A stretch of 64,000 nt of DNA. Origin: Neoconidiobolus thromboides FSU 785. Lineage: Eukaryota; Entomophthoromycota; Entomophthoromycetes; Entomophthorales; Neoconidiobolaceae. Shown here one piece after another: positions 38,901-50,712 of the stretch. Every line of letters begins with the position of its first letter. Position 1 is the stretch's first letter. Under the pieces are notes generated by a model. That model worked only from the letters and a program-made list of their open reading frames with translations, searched no databases and was not told the DNA's origin. Location of the stretch: positions 1 to 64,000 of the forward strand of contig MU626344.1 in the NCBI GenBank assembly GCA_025603075.1, given 5' to 3'. The position numbers and the translations under genes were made by a program.

Positions 38901-39110
38901 ATTCCATTTATAGCTATAATCTCTAATAGTTTTGTATTATATTAGAACCCAATATTATTATAAAAGTTGTTATTACCTGTAATTATCAAATATTTCCCCT
39001 GTTAATTTATTAAAAAAGAAAGGAACATTTTTCAATTCTTGAATTTCTTTTTTACTTAAATTAACATATCTTGGCTGCCTTAAAAACTGACGATTATTAT
39101 ACAAAGGCAT
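35937..39110 (-). CDS. ITC1: ACF1/Itc1-like ISWI complex subunit (WAC-DDT-WHIM), with an apparent frame break
   Basis: Large accessory subunit that positions ISWI on nucleosomes (BAZ1A/ACF1; yeast Itc1 in the Isw2 complex); nuclear. Thirteen exons: 38977-39110, 38735-38922, 38579-38681, 38395-38523, 38273-38352, 38108-38225, 37724-38063, 37517-37670, 37124-37466, 36749-37077, 36396-36696, 36082-36345, 35937-36032. About 859 residues. The start MPLYNNRQFLRQPRYV and WECELTGKDNLKYEEAL mark the WAC domain. A DDT-like domain follows (about 385-480; DFADIFLIWSF). After it come a charged coiled region and a WHIM3-like LRYLPIGEDRFFNKYY. Exon 5 (80 nt) does not keep frame: a one-base loss in the A5 run at 38323-38327, or a 23-nt intron, must be assumed. 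All other junctions are in frame. Confidence 0.85.
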
Positions 39111-39516
39111 TTTACTTTTTTAAAAAGAAAGAAGTATTTGATTTAAAACTTTTCGATTTTAAAGGTAAGCTTTTTCCCATCCACCAATCATTCCAAATTT
39201 AAAAGTGATTTCCTATTTTTAGTAAGTTTTTATTATATTACGCTTCAAGCCTATCATATACATATATTTCATTTCTTTATCGAATGGTATACTACACTTC
39301 AGAATAAAAAGTATAGTGGTTTATATTCACTACTTTGTTTACACTATCATTACAATAAAATTTAGAAAAATCAATATTATCTTTTAAACTTTTTATTCAT
39401 TTTGATGCTAAAATACAACTAAATCTGGGCTATTAGTCAAAAACAATTGATTACATTCTATAAATAGTTGGACAATAATTTTTATTTAGTATACCAGCTC
39501 TCTACTATAGTTCTAT
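39111..39516. other. Intergenic spacer
   Basis: About 400 bp of A/T-rich DNA between ELP4 (3' end) and the ITC1-like gene (5' end), both on the minus strand. Nothing recognisable. Confidence 0.5.
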
Positions 39517-40853
39517 TTAAAATTCTAAAGGATCTTTTTTCGATGGAGGGGGAGCCTTATTTGAAGTAATTCTTCTAGGACCAGCTTGATCTTTATCGTT
39601 ATCTTTAGGTTCTACTCTCCTTTCGGACACGCCACCTTCAATAGGGAGATGATAAGTTTCAATTAACAATTTTTTTCTCTTTAATTTAAAGCCCAAGTTA
39701 TTTTCACTTTTTTGTTGAAATTTTAATCCAAGAGAAGTAAATGAATTTAATCTTGGGAACTTGTGGATAAAAAACAATCCTTGATATTCTTCATTACTTG
39801 CTTTTTTATTTTCTCTATCTATTTTTAATTATTTACTATTTATATCATATTTATATTATACATTATAATTACCTGCAAATGATTTAAATTCTAATGCTGT
39901 ATCACAAATAGATTGAATTGCCAAAATTTGATCCTCTTCAAATAAATAAGGTGGAAAACTTAACATCATTACACTAAATGAATATCTCAATAACCCTTTT
40001 ACCATATAAATAAATCTATATATATCCTGTTTATAATATTAATATATATTGCTCGTATTAAACTAATTAAGTTACTTCAAATTTTGTAATGCAGCCTAAA
40101 GGTGAGCCGATCAAATAAATTGCAATTCGAAGTATTCTGCGTGATGATAATGGTATTCCTTCAATCTTTGAGCTTTTGTTTCATTTGTTATTATTTTTAC
40201 AAATAAGAGAATATTAGTCATTACCTAAATTCATTTGAAATCAGCTCTTCAATCTTTGAAAATATAGCTGCGAAATCAATGTCGTCATTGGTTGCATCAA
40301 TCAGGATTGGCACATTTTTTTCTATAGCTTCTTTATTTAAGTGAGTTGTTAAATCTAAAGTTGGACAATATTTTATGTCTTTATCTTGATCTTCTATAAA
40401 TTTGAATTTTTTAATTTGTTTTATTAATAGGTTAAATTTACTACCTTCTGATTTTTGTTTTAAGTTTGGTAAATCTTTGTATCTCCAAGCAATCGTTAAG
40501 TCCTCTTTAGCTTCTTTCTTAACCACTTTTTCTTTGACAATAGGCAGCTCATAGACACCAGGTAATTTATTAACAATAGCTTGGGGTTCATGATCAAAAG
40601 AAATCAAACAGATTTTATGGTTTAAAATAATTCCAGAAGATAAAAAATAACTTAGAGCAATATTCGAATAATCTGTATATCTATCACTTAATAATAATGT
40701 GATAGTGCCAATTGGTATACCACCACCTAAAAGAGAATCCAAACTATTCATACCATAACTCGTCAATAATAAGCTACTTTGATAACTGCTTAATTTTGTC
40801 CCACCAGGTAAACTTACTGTCACCTTGCTTGTTTTCTTTTTAAATGAACTCAT
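39517..40853 (-). CDS. ELP4: Elongator complex protein 4 (ELP4/PAXNEB)
   Basis: Part of the Elp4-5-6 ring of Elongator, which makes the 5-carbonylmethyl modifications of wobble uridine in tRNA. Exons 40225-40853, 40076-40172, 39873-40026 and 39517-39818 join to 393 residues. It has a RecA-like fold with LSSYQSSLLLTSYGMNSLD, then LGGGIPIGTITLLL in place of an active Walker A. LRIAIYLIGSPLG, LLRYSFSVMM, EEYQGLFFIHKFPRLNSF and a basic KLKRKKLLIETYHLP near the end are all family features. An upstream in-frame ATG at 40914-40916 would add 21 residues. I chose 40851-40853 because MSSFKKK matches how family members begin. Confidence 0.93.
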
Positions 40854-41229
40854 CTTAATTGAAATTGGAATCTCATAGTGATGAAAATAATGTTTAGTAC
40901 TACTAAAATAAGCCAATTAAATTAGCTATAGCTTTTCCATGGAATTGCATATTTTTATAAATTTCATTTTTCCGATTGTCACAAATTTTTAAATTTATTT
41001 TCATAAAGATTTAAGCCTTCATTGTAATTATGATACGAATATTTCTATTATTGAAAAGAATTAAACCCGTTGTATCCTAAAATTTTGTTCCTTTACCTTG
41101 ATTGTCTTTTTCTGTCTTTCATTTGTCAACTATTAACTGAAAAAAAGCTTTAAACCTTAAAATTAGAAGGCTTTATTAAAGTGAATTGAGGATCAAACAA
41201 CTTGAAAATACAAGTCAAAATACATTTTT

Positions 41230-41334
41230 AGATGTTTCTATATGTCTTCTTTGTTGATAAATTCTATTTACATTTTTCCATTCAATAGCACTTGAACAAT
41301 AGACAAATGAATAATATCAAAAAATACACTCTCC
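41230..41334 (+). mobile_element. MITE-like element, degenerate copy
   Basis: Only the core TTTTTCCATTCAATAGCACT and the 3' half (AATAATATCAAAAAATACAC) are clear. The left terminal repeat is lost. Confidence 0.55.
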
Positions 41335-41919
41335 TTTATCTTGATATTGTTTAGTTATTTAAATTATAACACGCTTTAAAGGAATACCATTAATGTTTCA
41401 ATATATAGCTTTAAGAATAAATAAAAGTTTCGAGTATTACGACTACTTATAGTATGATAAAAGAAGGATTTTTTGATAGTTGGTTAAAAAAAAGAAACTA
41501 AAAATTATTATGCCAAACCCAACTATTGGTAAAATTTCATTATCTTTTAAAATAATAACAGTTTTTGACATTTATTTATTTTAGTTAAATAGTTTATTAT
41601 TAGCGTTGTTTTGTAGCCATATATTAAATGTTTCTATTATATTTCATTTTGTTTAATAAAAGAGTTATAATATTAAATAATAATGCCATGATAACTGAAG
41701 AAATCACATAACTGATGCTATCACCAATAACGACGTATGTTAAAACGGAATTTTTCTATTTAATATTTATAGAGAGTTCATATTACATTTTATGTTAATG
41801 TGTCTTTTATTATATTTATTGTAACTGTTTATAATTTAACGTCTTGCTCTCAATAAAAATAATTTATAAATGCCATTTATCATGGTTTGAGTAGTAAATA
41901 AAATTGACATTTTAATAAA

Positions 41920-42018
41920 TGGGAATGTATTTTTTCGTTTAAGAATTTTGCTAACAATCTTTCCACTTAAATAGCGCTTAAAAATGAAAAAAGTAATAAA
42001 GACAAAAAACATCCTCAA
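41920..42018 (+). mobile_element. MITE-like element
   Basis: Left end TGGGAATGTATTTTTTCG, core CTTTCCACTTAAATAGCGCT, right end ACAAAAAACATCCTCA. It lies about 175 bp from the 3' end of the F-box pseudogene and has the same orientation as the copy on the gene's other side. Confidence 0.82.
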
Positions 42019-42193
42019 GTATAATTTAAAGAGTAATTTTAGATCTGATGGTATTTAAGTAATTAGTAGTAGTTTGTTGCAACTTTATCCCATTTAATAT
42101 TAGGATCCTATCGAATAAGTTGTAGAAACTAAGCCTTGCATCTAATAGAAAAGGCCCAATAAATAGTAAAAAGGTAGTAAATGTATAGTCAAT

Positions 42194-43330
42194 TTACGCA
42201 TCATTTTTAGTCAGCTTATAATCCTTAACAATAAATGTTTGGAGATTCGGAAAAAGAAATAAAAAGGAAAGTAAATATTTGTATAAAGTGCTAAAGGAAC
42301 TAACTTTGATATGATTTATATATCTACATTGAAGTGAGTCAAGCTTATATTTTTGAATATTAGTATCGTTTGTAAAAGATTTACCAAATATCTTCTTAAT
42401 ACTAAGCTTCAATTTTTTGCCTAAGTGAAATACTTTAATGCTAGGCGTTAAAGAAATTGAATCTGATAGCTTATCTATTAAATTAAAATAATTTGTTTCC
42501 TTTACAGTCAATACTTTTAAAAATTCTTTATCAATAGGATCTTGTATTCCAAAATAATCTAAGAAAATGATACCAATGTCTTTAAGTAAGTCTAAATTGT
42601 AGTTCTTGTTATTTTCAAATAAATAGCTATGATAATTCCTCAATTTTGTACTTTTATATTTCTTTAAGTTACCAGAGCATTTAATATTATCATCAAAAGG
42701 TCCATCGATTTCTAATTTTATATTGCGAATAAAATTTATATTGCAATTAATTTTTGTAAAGTCTTCATACCGAAATCCACTCAAATAGACTGTTTTTAAC
42801 TTAATAAAATTCGCTTTGATAACATCAAGATCATTAAGTTTTAAACCTCTACAGGCGATTTGGTTTAAGTGATTTCAATTTTTTTGAATCAAAAGTTTAA
42901 TAATATCTTCAATCGCTATATCATGCATCTCATGTTCAAATACTTTTTGACTTGGTATAAATAAGTGCCAAATAGTTTAGATACTTGACTATAATTAAAA
43001 GCGTTTATTTTCATTTGCTTCAATCCTGGTAACTTAATATTTACATAAAGATGACAATATTGACAATATTTATTAAAATTATGATCTTTGCGATTTCTGA
43101 AAAACATAGATCTGACATTTGAACAACAATTGAAAAGTTCAATAGCCCTATTAGTGTCGTATATATTCAAATGTCTCATCAATAATCCATTTCCTTTGAT
43201 GAGTTTTCTTGGTAACACTTGTATATTTCAGTTCTATCATTAGCTTGAGTTGTTTGGTTTCTTTTCTTACAAAGCAGTAATCAAGTAGCTCAAATGTTTC
43301 TTCTAGTAATATATTAGTTAATTAAACTTT
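42194..43330 (-). pseudogene. Broken F-box/LRR-like gene
   Basis: Read 43330 to 42194, three frames must be joined. LTNILLEETFELLDYCFVRK resembles an F-box helix. The frame then changes into MRHLNIYDTNRAIELFNCCS and other LRR-like text. It changes again near 42951-42965 into FIPSQKVFEHEMHDIAIEDI. A TGA at 42877-42879 interrupts before NHLNQIACRGLKLNDLD, after which the frame is open to the end (NLQTFIVKDYKLTKNDA). No ATG is in frame at the 5' end. No intron signals explain the breaks. Regular Leu spacing and the F-box-like start suggest a lineage-specific F-box/LRR gene that has decayed. Elements of the repeat family lie on both sides. Confidence 0.6.
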
Positions 43331-43341
43331 AGTGGCATTTT

Positions 43342-44542
43342 AAAGCAAAGTTGTTACTAAAGGACTAGTTCTCTAAAATTTTGAAATAAAGAGTAGTTTT
43401 ATATTAATCATAATTACCTTATAGGAACTAAATTATATATGGTGATGTATTTTATTGTTTAAGAATTTTACTAACAATCTTTGCACTCAAATAGCGCTTA
43501 AAAAACGGAAAAGCAATAAAATCAAAAAAACATCACCATATTGTCACATCTAGGTCTTGGACAATTCTCCTCTAAATGATAAATCAGGGTCTTACCAAAC
43601 CTAACAAATAAACTATGAAAGGTTTTTGATGGTGCCAGTTTTGTAAATCAAATTATTAATTCTATAAATAGGATAGCTATATATTCTTAATCAAATCCAA
43701 CCTATAGTCGCATTATCATATGTCTTTATTCAAAATATTATTACAAAAATGGATAATGTTTTGTAAGAAACGTAAGTATTTTGTTTTACACTTTAAAGAA
43801 TCAATCGGTTATCATTTACATTTAAAAGTACGATTAAACTTTATAATCAGCAATAAATAAATATTATTGCAAAGGAGTGAGGAAATAAATTAAAGTAAAA
43901 GAGAAGTAAATCCTTAACAATATTTGAAAAACATACATAGTGATGCATTTTTAGTTCTCTTTTATGTTTATTTACCTTGGGGAAGATAAAAATTGAAGAG
44001 CAGCAACAATATATATCTTATAAATGGAACTATTATATTTTAATCACAGTAGTATAAATTGAATAAATAATTACTTCTGTGGAACTAACAATTTCTGTCT
44101 TTAATCCTCTCATTTTGTTTGACTAGGAGTTACTTTCTAGAACTTATTTTACTTTATGAAAAACAAGTTGTAACTTTGGCAGCTTTATTTATTTTGATTA
44201 AGTATATTAGTAGATAGACTCTCTTTTTTAATTGCATTTTTCTTGTTTTGATCAATTACTTTTATCATAGAAAATATTACAATTTAAAGTAAAAACCCAA
44301 AGAAATAAAACGGTTACACATACTAATATGCATATTATACTTTTATAAAATACAAGCTATATTATAATTCACAATAAATCATTCCATTAATAGGTTCAAA
44401 AAAATAAATTAATAAACCCTCAATGACTGAAAATTACTATACAAACTTAATTAAACAAACTCGTAATATGAAATTAGTTAATAGCTAATAAAATAATTAT
44501 TTGATTTATAACAAAATTGTAGTTATTGAAATATTGAGAAAT
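43342..44542. other. Intergenic region with one MITE copy
   Basis: About 1.2 kb, A/T-rich, with one element at 43436-43541. No gene is visible. Confidence 0.55.
43436..43541 (+). mobile_element. MITE-like element
   Basis: The left end ATATGGTGATGTATTTTAT and right end CAAAAAAACATCACCATATT carry the same substitution (GGTGATG against CATCACC), so the two termini changed together. Core TTTGCACTCAAATAGCGCTT. TA adjoins both ends. Confidence 0.88.
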
Positions 44543-45540
<998 letters not shown>

Positions 45541-45834
45541 TATGTTTAAAGTTAAGGGATATAATATTAGTTGTTATTATAAGTATGGTAAAAAAAGGAT
45601 ATAATTTGACATTTTAATTAAAAGCTAAATTAAAAAAGTTAAAAATAAAAAGTTTAGTTTTATCCTGTGGCTTTTTTATGAGGTGAAAACTAAAATTATG
45701 ATCAAATCTAAGAATGCTCCAAATTACTTAATCAAGTCAGATTCCTCAGCTTGAATTGCAAAGTTTGAACTTTTGCTGGTTTGCATTATTGGTTGTTAAA
45801 GGTAAAAGAGAATTTCGAGTTTTCTTGTTACGAA

Positions 45835-46284
45835 ATGAGTGAAGGCCAAGCACAACAGGTAGACAACAAACTATATATATAGTAACAAAACTAATCGACC
45901 TAGCTATTTCTTAGCATTCAAAATAAACTAATCGAAGATGAAAGAAATTTAAATGTCATTCATCAACAGATAGCTACAATTGAAAGAGAAGTCAAGAGCA
46001 ATCAACTAATTTTAAGTCAGATTAAAGAGTTTGATAATGTAGAGCGTACCTTTAAATCAGTTGGAAAAATGTAATTAGAACTAAATCCTTAATTTTTTTA
46101 CTTTATTAACCTTTTATTAAGGTTTGTATTCACCCCTGTACAGCAGATTGAGAAAGAAAATGTAGATACCACTGCAAAAAATCAAGAACTTTTACAAGCT
46201 TTAAAAAAGAAAGCCAAGTTTTTAGAAAACAAAGTCAATGATACTCGTTCTCACTTGAAAGATGTACTGCATTCAAGAGCTTAA
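45835..46284 (+). CDS. PFD1: Prefoldin subunit 1
   Basis: Beta-type subunit of the hexameric prefoldin chaperone that passes unfolded actin and tubulin to CCT; cytosolic. Exons 45835-45858, 45904-46070 and 46122-46284 join to 117 residues, the family length. Two coiled helices (IQNKLIEDERNLNVIHQQIA and KNQELLQALKKKAKFLENK) flank a hairpin containing FKSVGKMFVFTP, which matches the GRMF-type loop of PFD1. For intron 1 the acceptor at 45903 keeps frame with a 45-nt intron; the next AG would not. It is head to head with RAB2, sharing about 300 bp, and tail to tail with the SET gene. Confidence 0.9.
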
Positions 46285-46351
46285 TTTTAAATAAAAATAC
46301 TTTTAATTTATATTCTATTTTATTTTATTTTTATCTATATGATTCTATGAC

Positions 46352-48310
46352 TTAAAGAGGTAGCGTAACAAGTGCCTTAAGCAACAGATTCTTCTCTGAG
46401 ATTCTACATATAAGTGCAAATCTATGATTACGCGATTTAACATTAAGTAATTCCTTTCTATCCATTTCAATTGAAGTTATTGGAGAAAACAAACTAAGTC
46501 GATGGTTTATCAATCTCCTTAACACGCTTCCAATTTTAACATAGATCTCATTCGCTTTCTTATGGTGGCTGGTTTTATGTTTTTTATTTTTTTGTTCTAC
46601 ACTCAATAGATCACTCCATTGTTCATACTTCTCACTCATAAATTCCTTTAATTCGTTTATTCCTTCTTCCTTATCAAATTTAGTCATAAGCTGTGCTATT
46701 TTTGCTTCAGGAAGATGTAAAACATAAAGTAGATTAAAGAAGTTAAAGCTTATTTGCCCTTCACTTAAAATTCGCAAATCCGCTAAATTAAGCATCTCTT
46801 CTTCTTCTTCTTCTTCTTCTTCTTCTTCTTCTTCGTCTACAATTTCACCTTCTATTTCACTTTCATCTATTTCTTGTTCATCTTCATTATCACTTTCTTC
46901 GCCTTCGCCTCCATCGTCATGATCATTGCCTTCTTCCTCTTCTTCTTCACCCTCGATTTCATCTTCTCCTTCCTCTTCATAAAAAGCCTGAGCAAGTCTA
47001 TTAAAAAATTCTACCTTGTTTAGTAGCTCACTATCATTTATTTCATCCTTACTCAAAAACTCCTCAATTACATATTTAGTATTAAATATAATATCTTCAT
47101 CCGGGTTATCCAAGTCTGCAAACCCATATCTTTCTAACAACTCCGAGTTATTAAGTATACCATAAGTATTGAATATTTCTTTATCTTTTTTACACTTTAA
47201 CACTACTCTTAACTGTATCTGATTATCTTTATCATAATCTTTATCTAACTCGTAGCATTCTTCTTCATTAAGTTCACTTTTGATGCCACTGGGCTCAGTT
47301 TCTTCTTCATCAATTAATTCAACAACTGAATCTGTATCACTATTATTTGATTTGGAGCATTCTTCTCCTTCTATTTCCTCTTCGTCTAATCCTTCTTCTT
47401 CAACTGAGTGAACACAATCTTCGATGGCTCCACATTCTTCACATACTGAGTCCGACTCTAAATGTATGTTTTCAGCTCTTGACTTATGATTGAACCTAGC
47501 TAAAGTTAATAAATTAAGCAATATCATATACTGTTAGTCTTACAAATCAGCTAATGGAACCATAGCTTCACCATGGTATTCATCAACTGCGAAAGCTCTA
47601 GAGTTGACTAAAGTGATAGCATTAAGATACGAGCTTAGAGTAAAAAATGATTTGTCAAAAATAGCAGGGTATTTCTGAACTAGAGGGAGAATGATTGTGT
47701 TGTAATTTTCAGTAAGCCCTGTCTAAAAACGATCAATGAAACTCAATATATATTATTATTTAAAGCTACTTACTTTATATTCATTTACAATACTTCCAAT
47801 CTGAGTACCATTTAACTTTACCAAGTCACTTTGCTCCCAAAGTGTAGGTACACTTTCAAACTTTTGCATTATATTGAAATAGTCATACCATGGTGACCTT
47901 TCTTGAATACTTAATTCATACATAAGTGCAATAACCAAAGCAGTCTTGTCAAACATCTCTTCGTCTTCAAAGACATTGGCAATACCACAAGTTCTATGTG
48001 ATAATATGGATTCTTTAGGTATCGTGCAAACTAAAAAATATTGTTATTTTTAGAATATTTTTAATAAAAGATTCTTACTTATCTCATCTTCGTCAATATC
48101 CTGTTTAGCAAGGACACCAAAGTCATGTCCTGAAGTAGGTGTTTGGTCATTTTTAATACCATTTCTACTATTATTCTTTAACTCTCTGGTACAGTTAACT
48201 TTGATTTCTATTTTTTCTTCATCATACCAAATTCTATTAAGCTTCAACCATCTTTTAAACTTGATTAGTAATTGTTCTCCTTGACTATCTATTCCATTTA
48301 ATACTGCCAT
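46352..48310 (-). CDS. SET-domain lysine methyltransferase (RKM/SETD6-like)
   Basis: Class VII SET enzyme of the Rubisco LSMT/SETD6/Rkm group, which methylates lysines in ribosomal or other non-histone proteins. Exons 48079-48310, 47774-48030, 47544-47719 and 46352-47495 join to 602 residues. The split SET domain shows GHDFGVLAKQDI, NSRAF.VDEYHGEAMVPLAD and LFNHKS (cofactor site), then after a long acidic insert KEIFNTYGILNNSELLERYG (catalytic YG). The insert has CEECGAIEDC, a possible metal-binding pair. A second acidic block with 15 glutamates within about 16 residues is encoded by a GAA tract at 46796-46834. A C-terminal helical substrate-binding region follows. The exact substrate is unknown. 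Confidence 0.88.
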
Positions 48311-48440
48311 TTTGATAATTAAAAAGCATTCTTTAAATTTTTAATAATTTCTATTTATTCTTTTCATTGGCCATAAAAGAATTTGACTAAATCATGGAAT
48401 TTTATTCCTTTAGATATTGCCCATCTTTCAACTCAAAAAA
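48311..48440. promoter_or_regulatory. Short divergent promoter between SET enzyme and PRP17
   Basis: Only 130 bp separate the start codons of two head-to-head genes, so the promoters must overlap. I see no convincing TATA or other element. Co-regulation is possible but not shown. Confidence 0.5.
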
Positions 48441-50660
48441 ATGGATTTGACCAAATATAATAGCAGTAGTGAAGGGGAAGAAACCACAGCACTCCCTCTA
48501 GCTGATAAAGTAATCAAATATAAAGTACAAACAGCGCCAGAGGTTGAAATAGAGGTAAGAGGTCATTTTCATCAGTTTTTTCTTATGAGATAACCTTATT
48601 TGTAGAAACAAGACATATATAAAAATTACATTAAAGAAGATAAAAATAGTGCAAAAAAAGTGGGTGGGTTAGCCACCAGATCAATCATGGAAATCAATAT
48701 TCCTTATGAGCACATGCCAAAACAGGAAGATTTATCCAATCATCCAAGTGAAAAAGCGCAGCAATTATTAGCAAAACAGGGAGTTTATGGTAAATTTAAT
48801 TGACCATTTTTGATGGCTTGGCTTTAATTTTCTACAGGTCACCTTGAGCCTCAATCTTATTCGGATTACCATTTCATGGCTCAAAATCATAATTTCCTAT
48901 CCAGAGGATTTGCAAAGGATCCCAGTATTAATACTTTAGATGATAAGGGAAACTTAGGACGTGGTATGGACGGCACTGGATATGTTGGAGATGTAGAAAA
49001 ATTCAATCATTATAATGGTATTAACTGAAATATTCAAATTAGAGACAAAGTTCATTAAAATAATTTATTAAAGGTATTGATGTTGGCCTTGAGATGCCTA
49101 AAAAGATACGCAAAGAAATTAAAAGTAAAAGAAAGTCTAAAGGAGATGTGGCGGTATTAGAAGGGGAAAATGCTTATCTTGGACCTTGGGCTGGGTACCA
49201 AGAAGATAAAACTGACGAGCCGCCAGAGGCTAGTTTAGAGGTAATGGATATAATATTGATTTTATAGAATACTCTATAACTTTTAATAGGATTTAACTAA
49301 AGAAGCCCTTTCTGAAGAAGAAGAAGAAAAGAAAAAGAAAAAAGTTAGGGAATTGGCAGAGGGTATGGAATCAAGTATATTCCATGGTAATAATTTTTTT
49401 TATTAAAGATAGAATTATAATGGTAACATAATTTTAAAGGTACTGAAGAGCGTGATTATCTTGGAAGAACATACATGCACATACCGCTTGATTTAGATGT
49501 TGATTTACATGCTGAGCCTGGCTCAGTACAAAATTTCTTACCAAAGAAATTAATACATACTTGGGAAGGTCATGCTAAAGGAACATCCTGTGCTAGGTTG
49601 TTTCCAGGCTCAGGACATTTATTATTGTCTTGTGGTATGGATTCTAAAGTTAAAGTAGGTCTAATTTTAAACAACATTTTAAATAGTTAATAATTTATAT
49701 TTAGTTATGGGATGTTTATCATGAACGTGAATTGTTGCGATCATATATTGGGCACAATAAAACGATACGTGAAGTTAATTTTAGTAGTGATGGTTCAAGG
49801 TTTATTTCATGCTCCTATGATCGATTTATTAAGATTTGGGATACTGAAACTGGTAAAATCATTTAGTAAAGTGTTTTTATACATTTATTCATCTATTGTT
49901 AGGCCAATGTATACGTACTATTACCACCGGAAAGATCCCATATACAGCTAAATTTATGCCAGACCCAAATCGACAAAATATAATCATGGCTGGGTTTTCA
50001 GATAAAAAAATCATACAGGTAAACAAAATTACTATTTGTTATTATATTGTATTATTTACTCACTTTTCTAGTTCGACATAAATAGCGGCAACATCAAACA
50101 GGAATACGACCAGCATTTAGGAGCCATTAACAGCATTACCTTTGTAGATGATAATAAAAGATTCATGTCTACCTCAGACGATAAAACTTTACGTGTATGG
50201 GAAAATGATATACCCGTAGTGATCAAATATGTAGCTGAACCTCATATGCACTCAATGCCAAGTGTAAGTTTGCATCCAAGCAAAAAATATGTGGCCTGTC
50301 AATCTTTAGACAATCAAATATTGATTTATGGAGCTAAAGGTAGATTCTCTCAAAACAATAAAAAACGCTTTACAGGCCACGTTGTGGCTGGGTATGCATG
50401 TCAACCTAACTTTTCTCCTGATGGGAGATTTTTAATTTCAGGGGATGCTGATGGCTCCCTTTGGTTTTGGGATTGGAAGACTACAAAGGTTTTAAAGTAA
50501 GTTTAGTATTGTATTACGCTATTTATTTTGATTCATTAATTTTATTTGAAGAAAAATGAAATGTCATAAATCGGTACTTATTGGTTGTGAATGGCACCCA
50601 CATGAAACCTCAAAGGTCGTTACTTGGTCCTGGGATGGGTCCATTAAATACTGGGATTAA
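48441..50660 (+). CDS. CDC40: Pre-mRNA splicing factor CDC40/PRP17
   Basis: WD40 protein required for the second catalytic step of splicing. Ten exons (48441-48554, 48606-48789, 48838-49017, 49074-49240, 49290-49386, 49440-49654, 49705-49852, 49903-50018, 50072-50496, 50552-50660) join to 584 residues, as in human CDC40 (579). The N-terminal half carries [14 protein letters not shown] and [12 protein letters not shown] text, the most conserved Prp17 block. A Glu/Lys-rich helix and [17 protein letters not shown] follow. The seven-blade propeller starts at [12 protein letters not shown] and ends [11 protein letters not shown]. All nine introns are 46-60 nt. Its 3' end is only 52 bp from the stop of the BRCT gene on the other strand. 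Confidence 0.96.
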
Positions 50661-50712
50661 TAAAGATAATTATTAAATATGCCTAATTAAAGAGTATTTA
50701 TTCATTTGCATT

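Larger units (their letters stand above)
40854..42193. other. Intergenic region with MITE copies
   Basis: About 1.3 kb without a gene. It holds a degenerate element at 41230-41334 and a better one at 41920-42018. Confidence 0.55.

Noticed and set aside
45892..45914. Alternative PFD1 splice from 45892 to 45914
   Set aside because: It would be a ~23-nt intron with a longer, unusual N-terminus. The 45-nt intron keeps family length.
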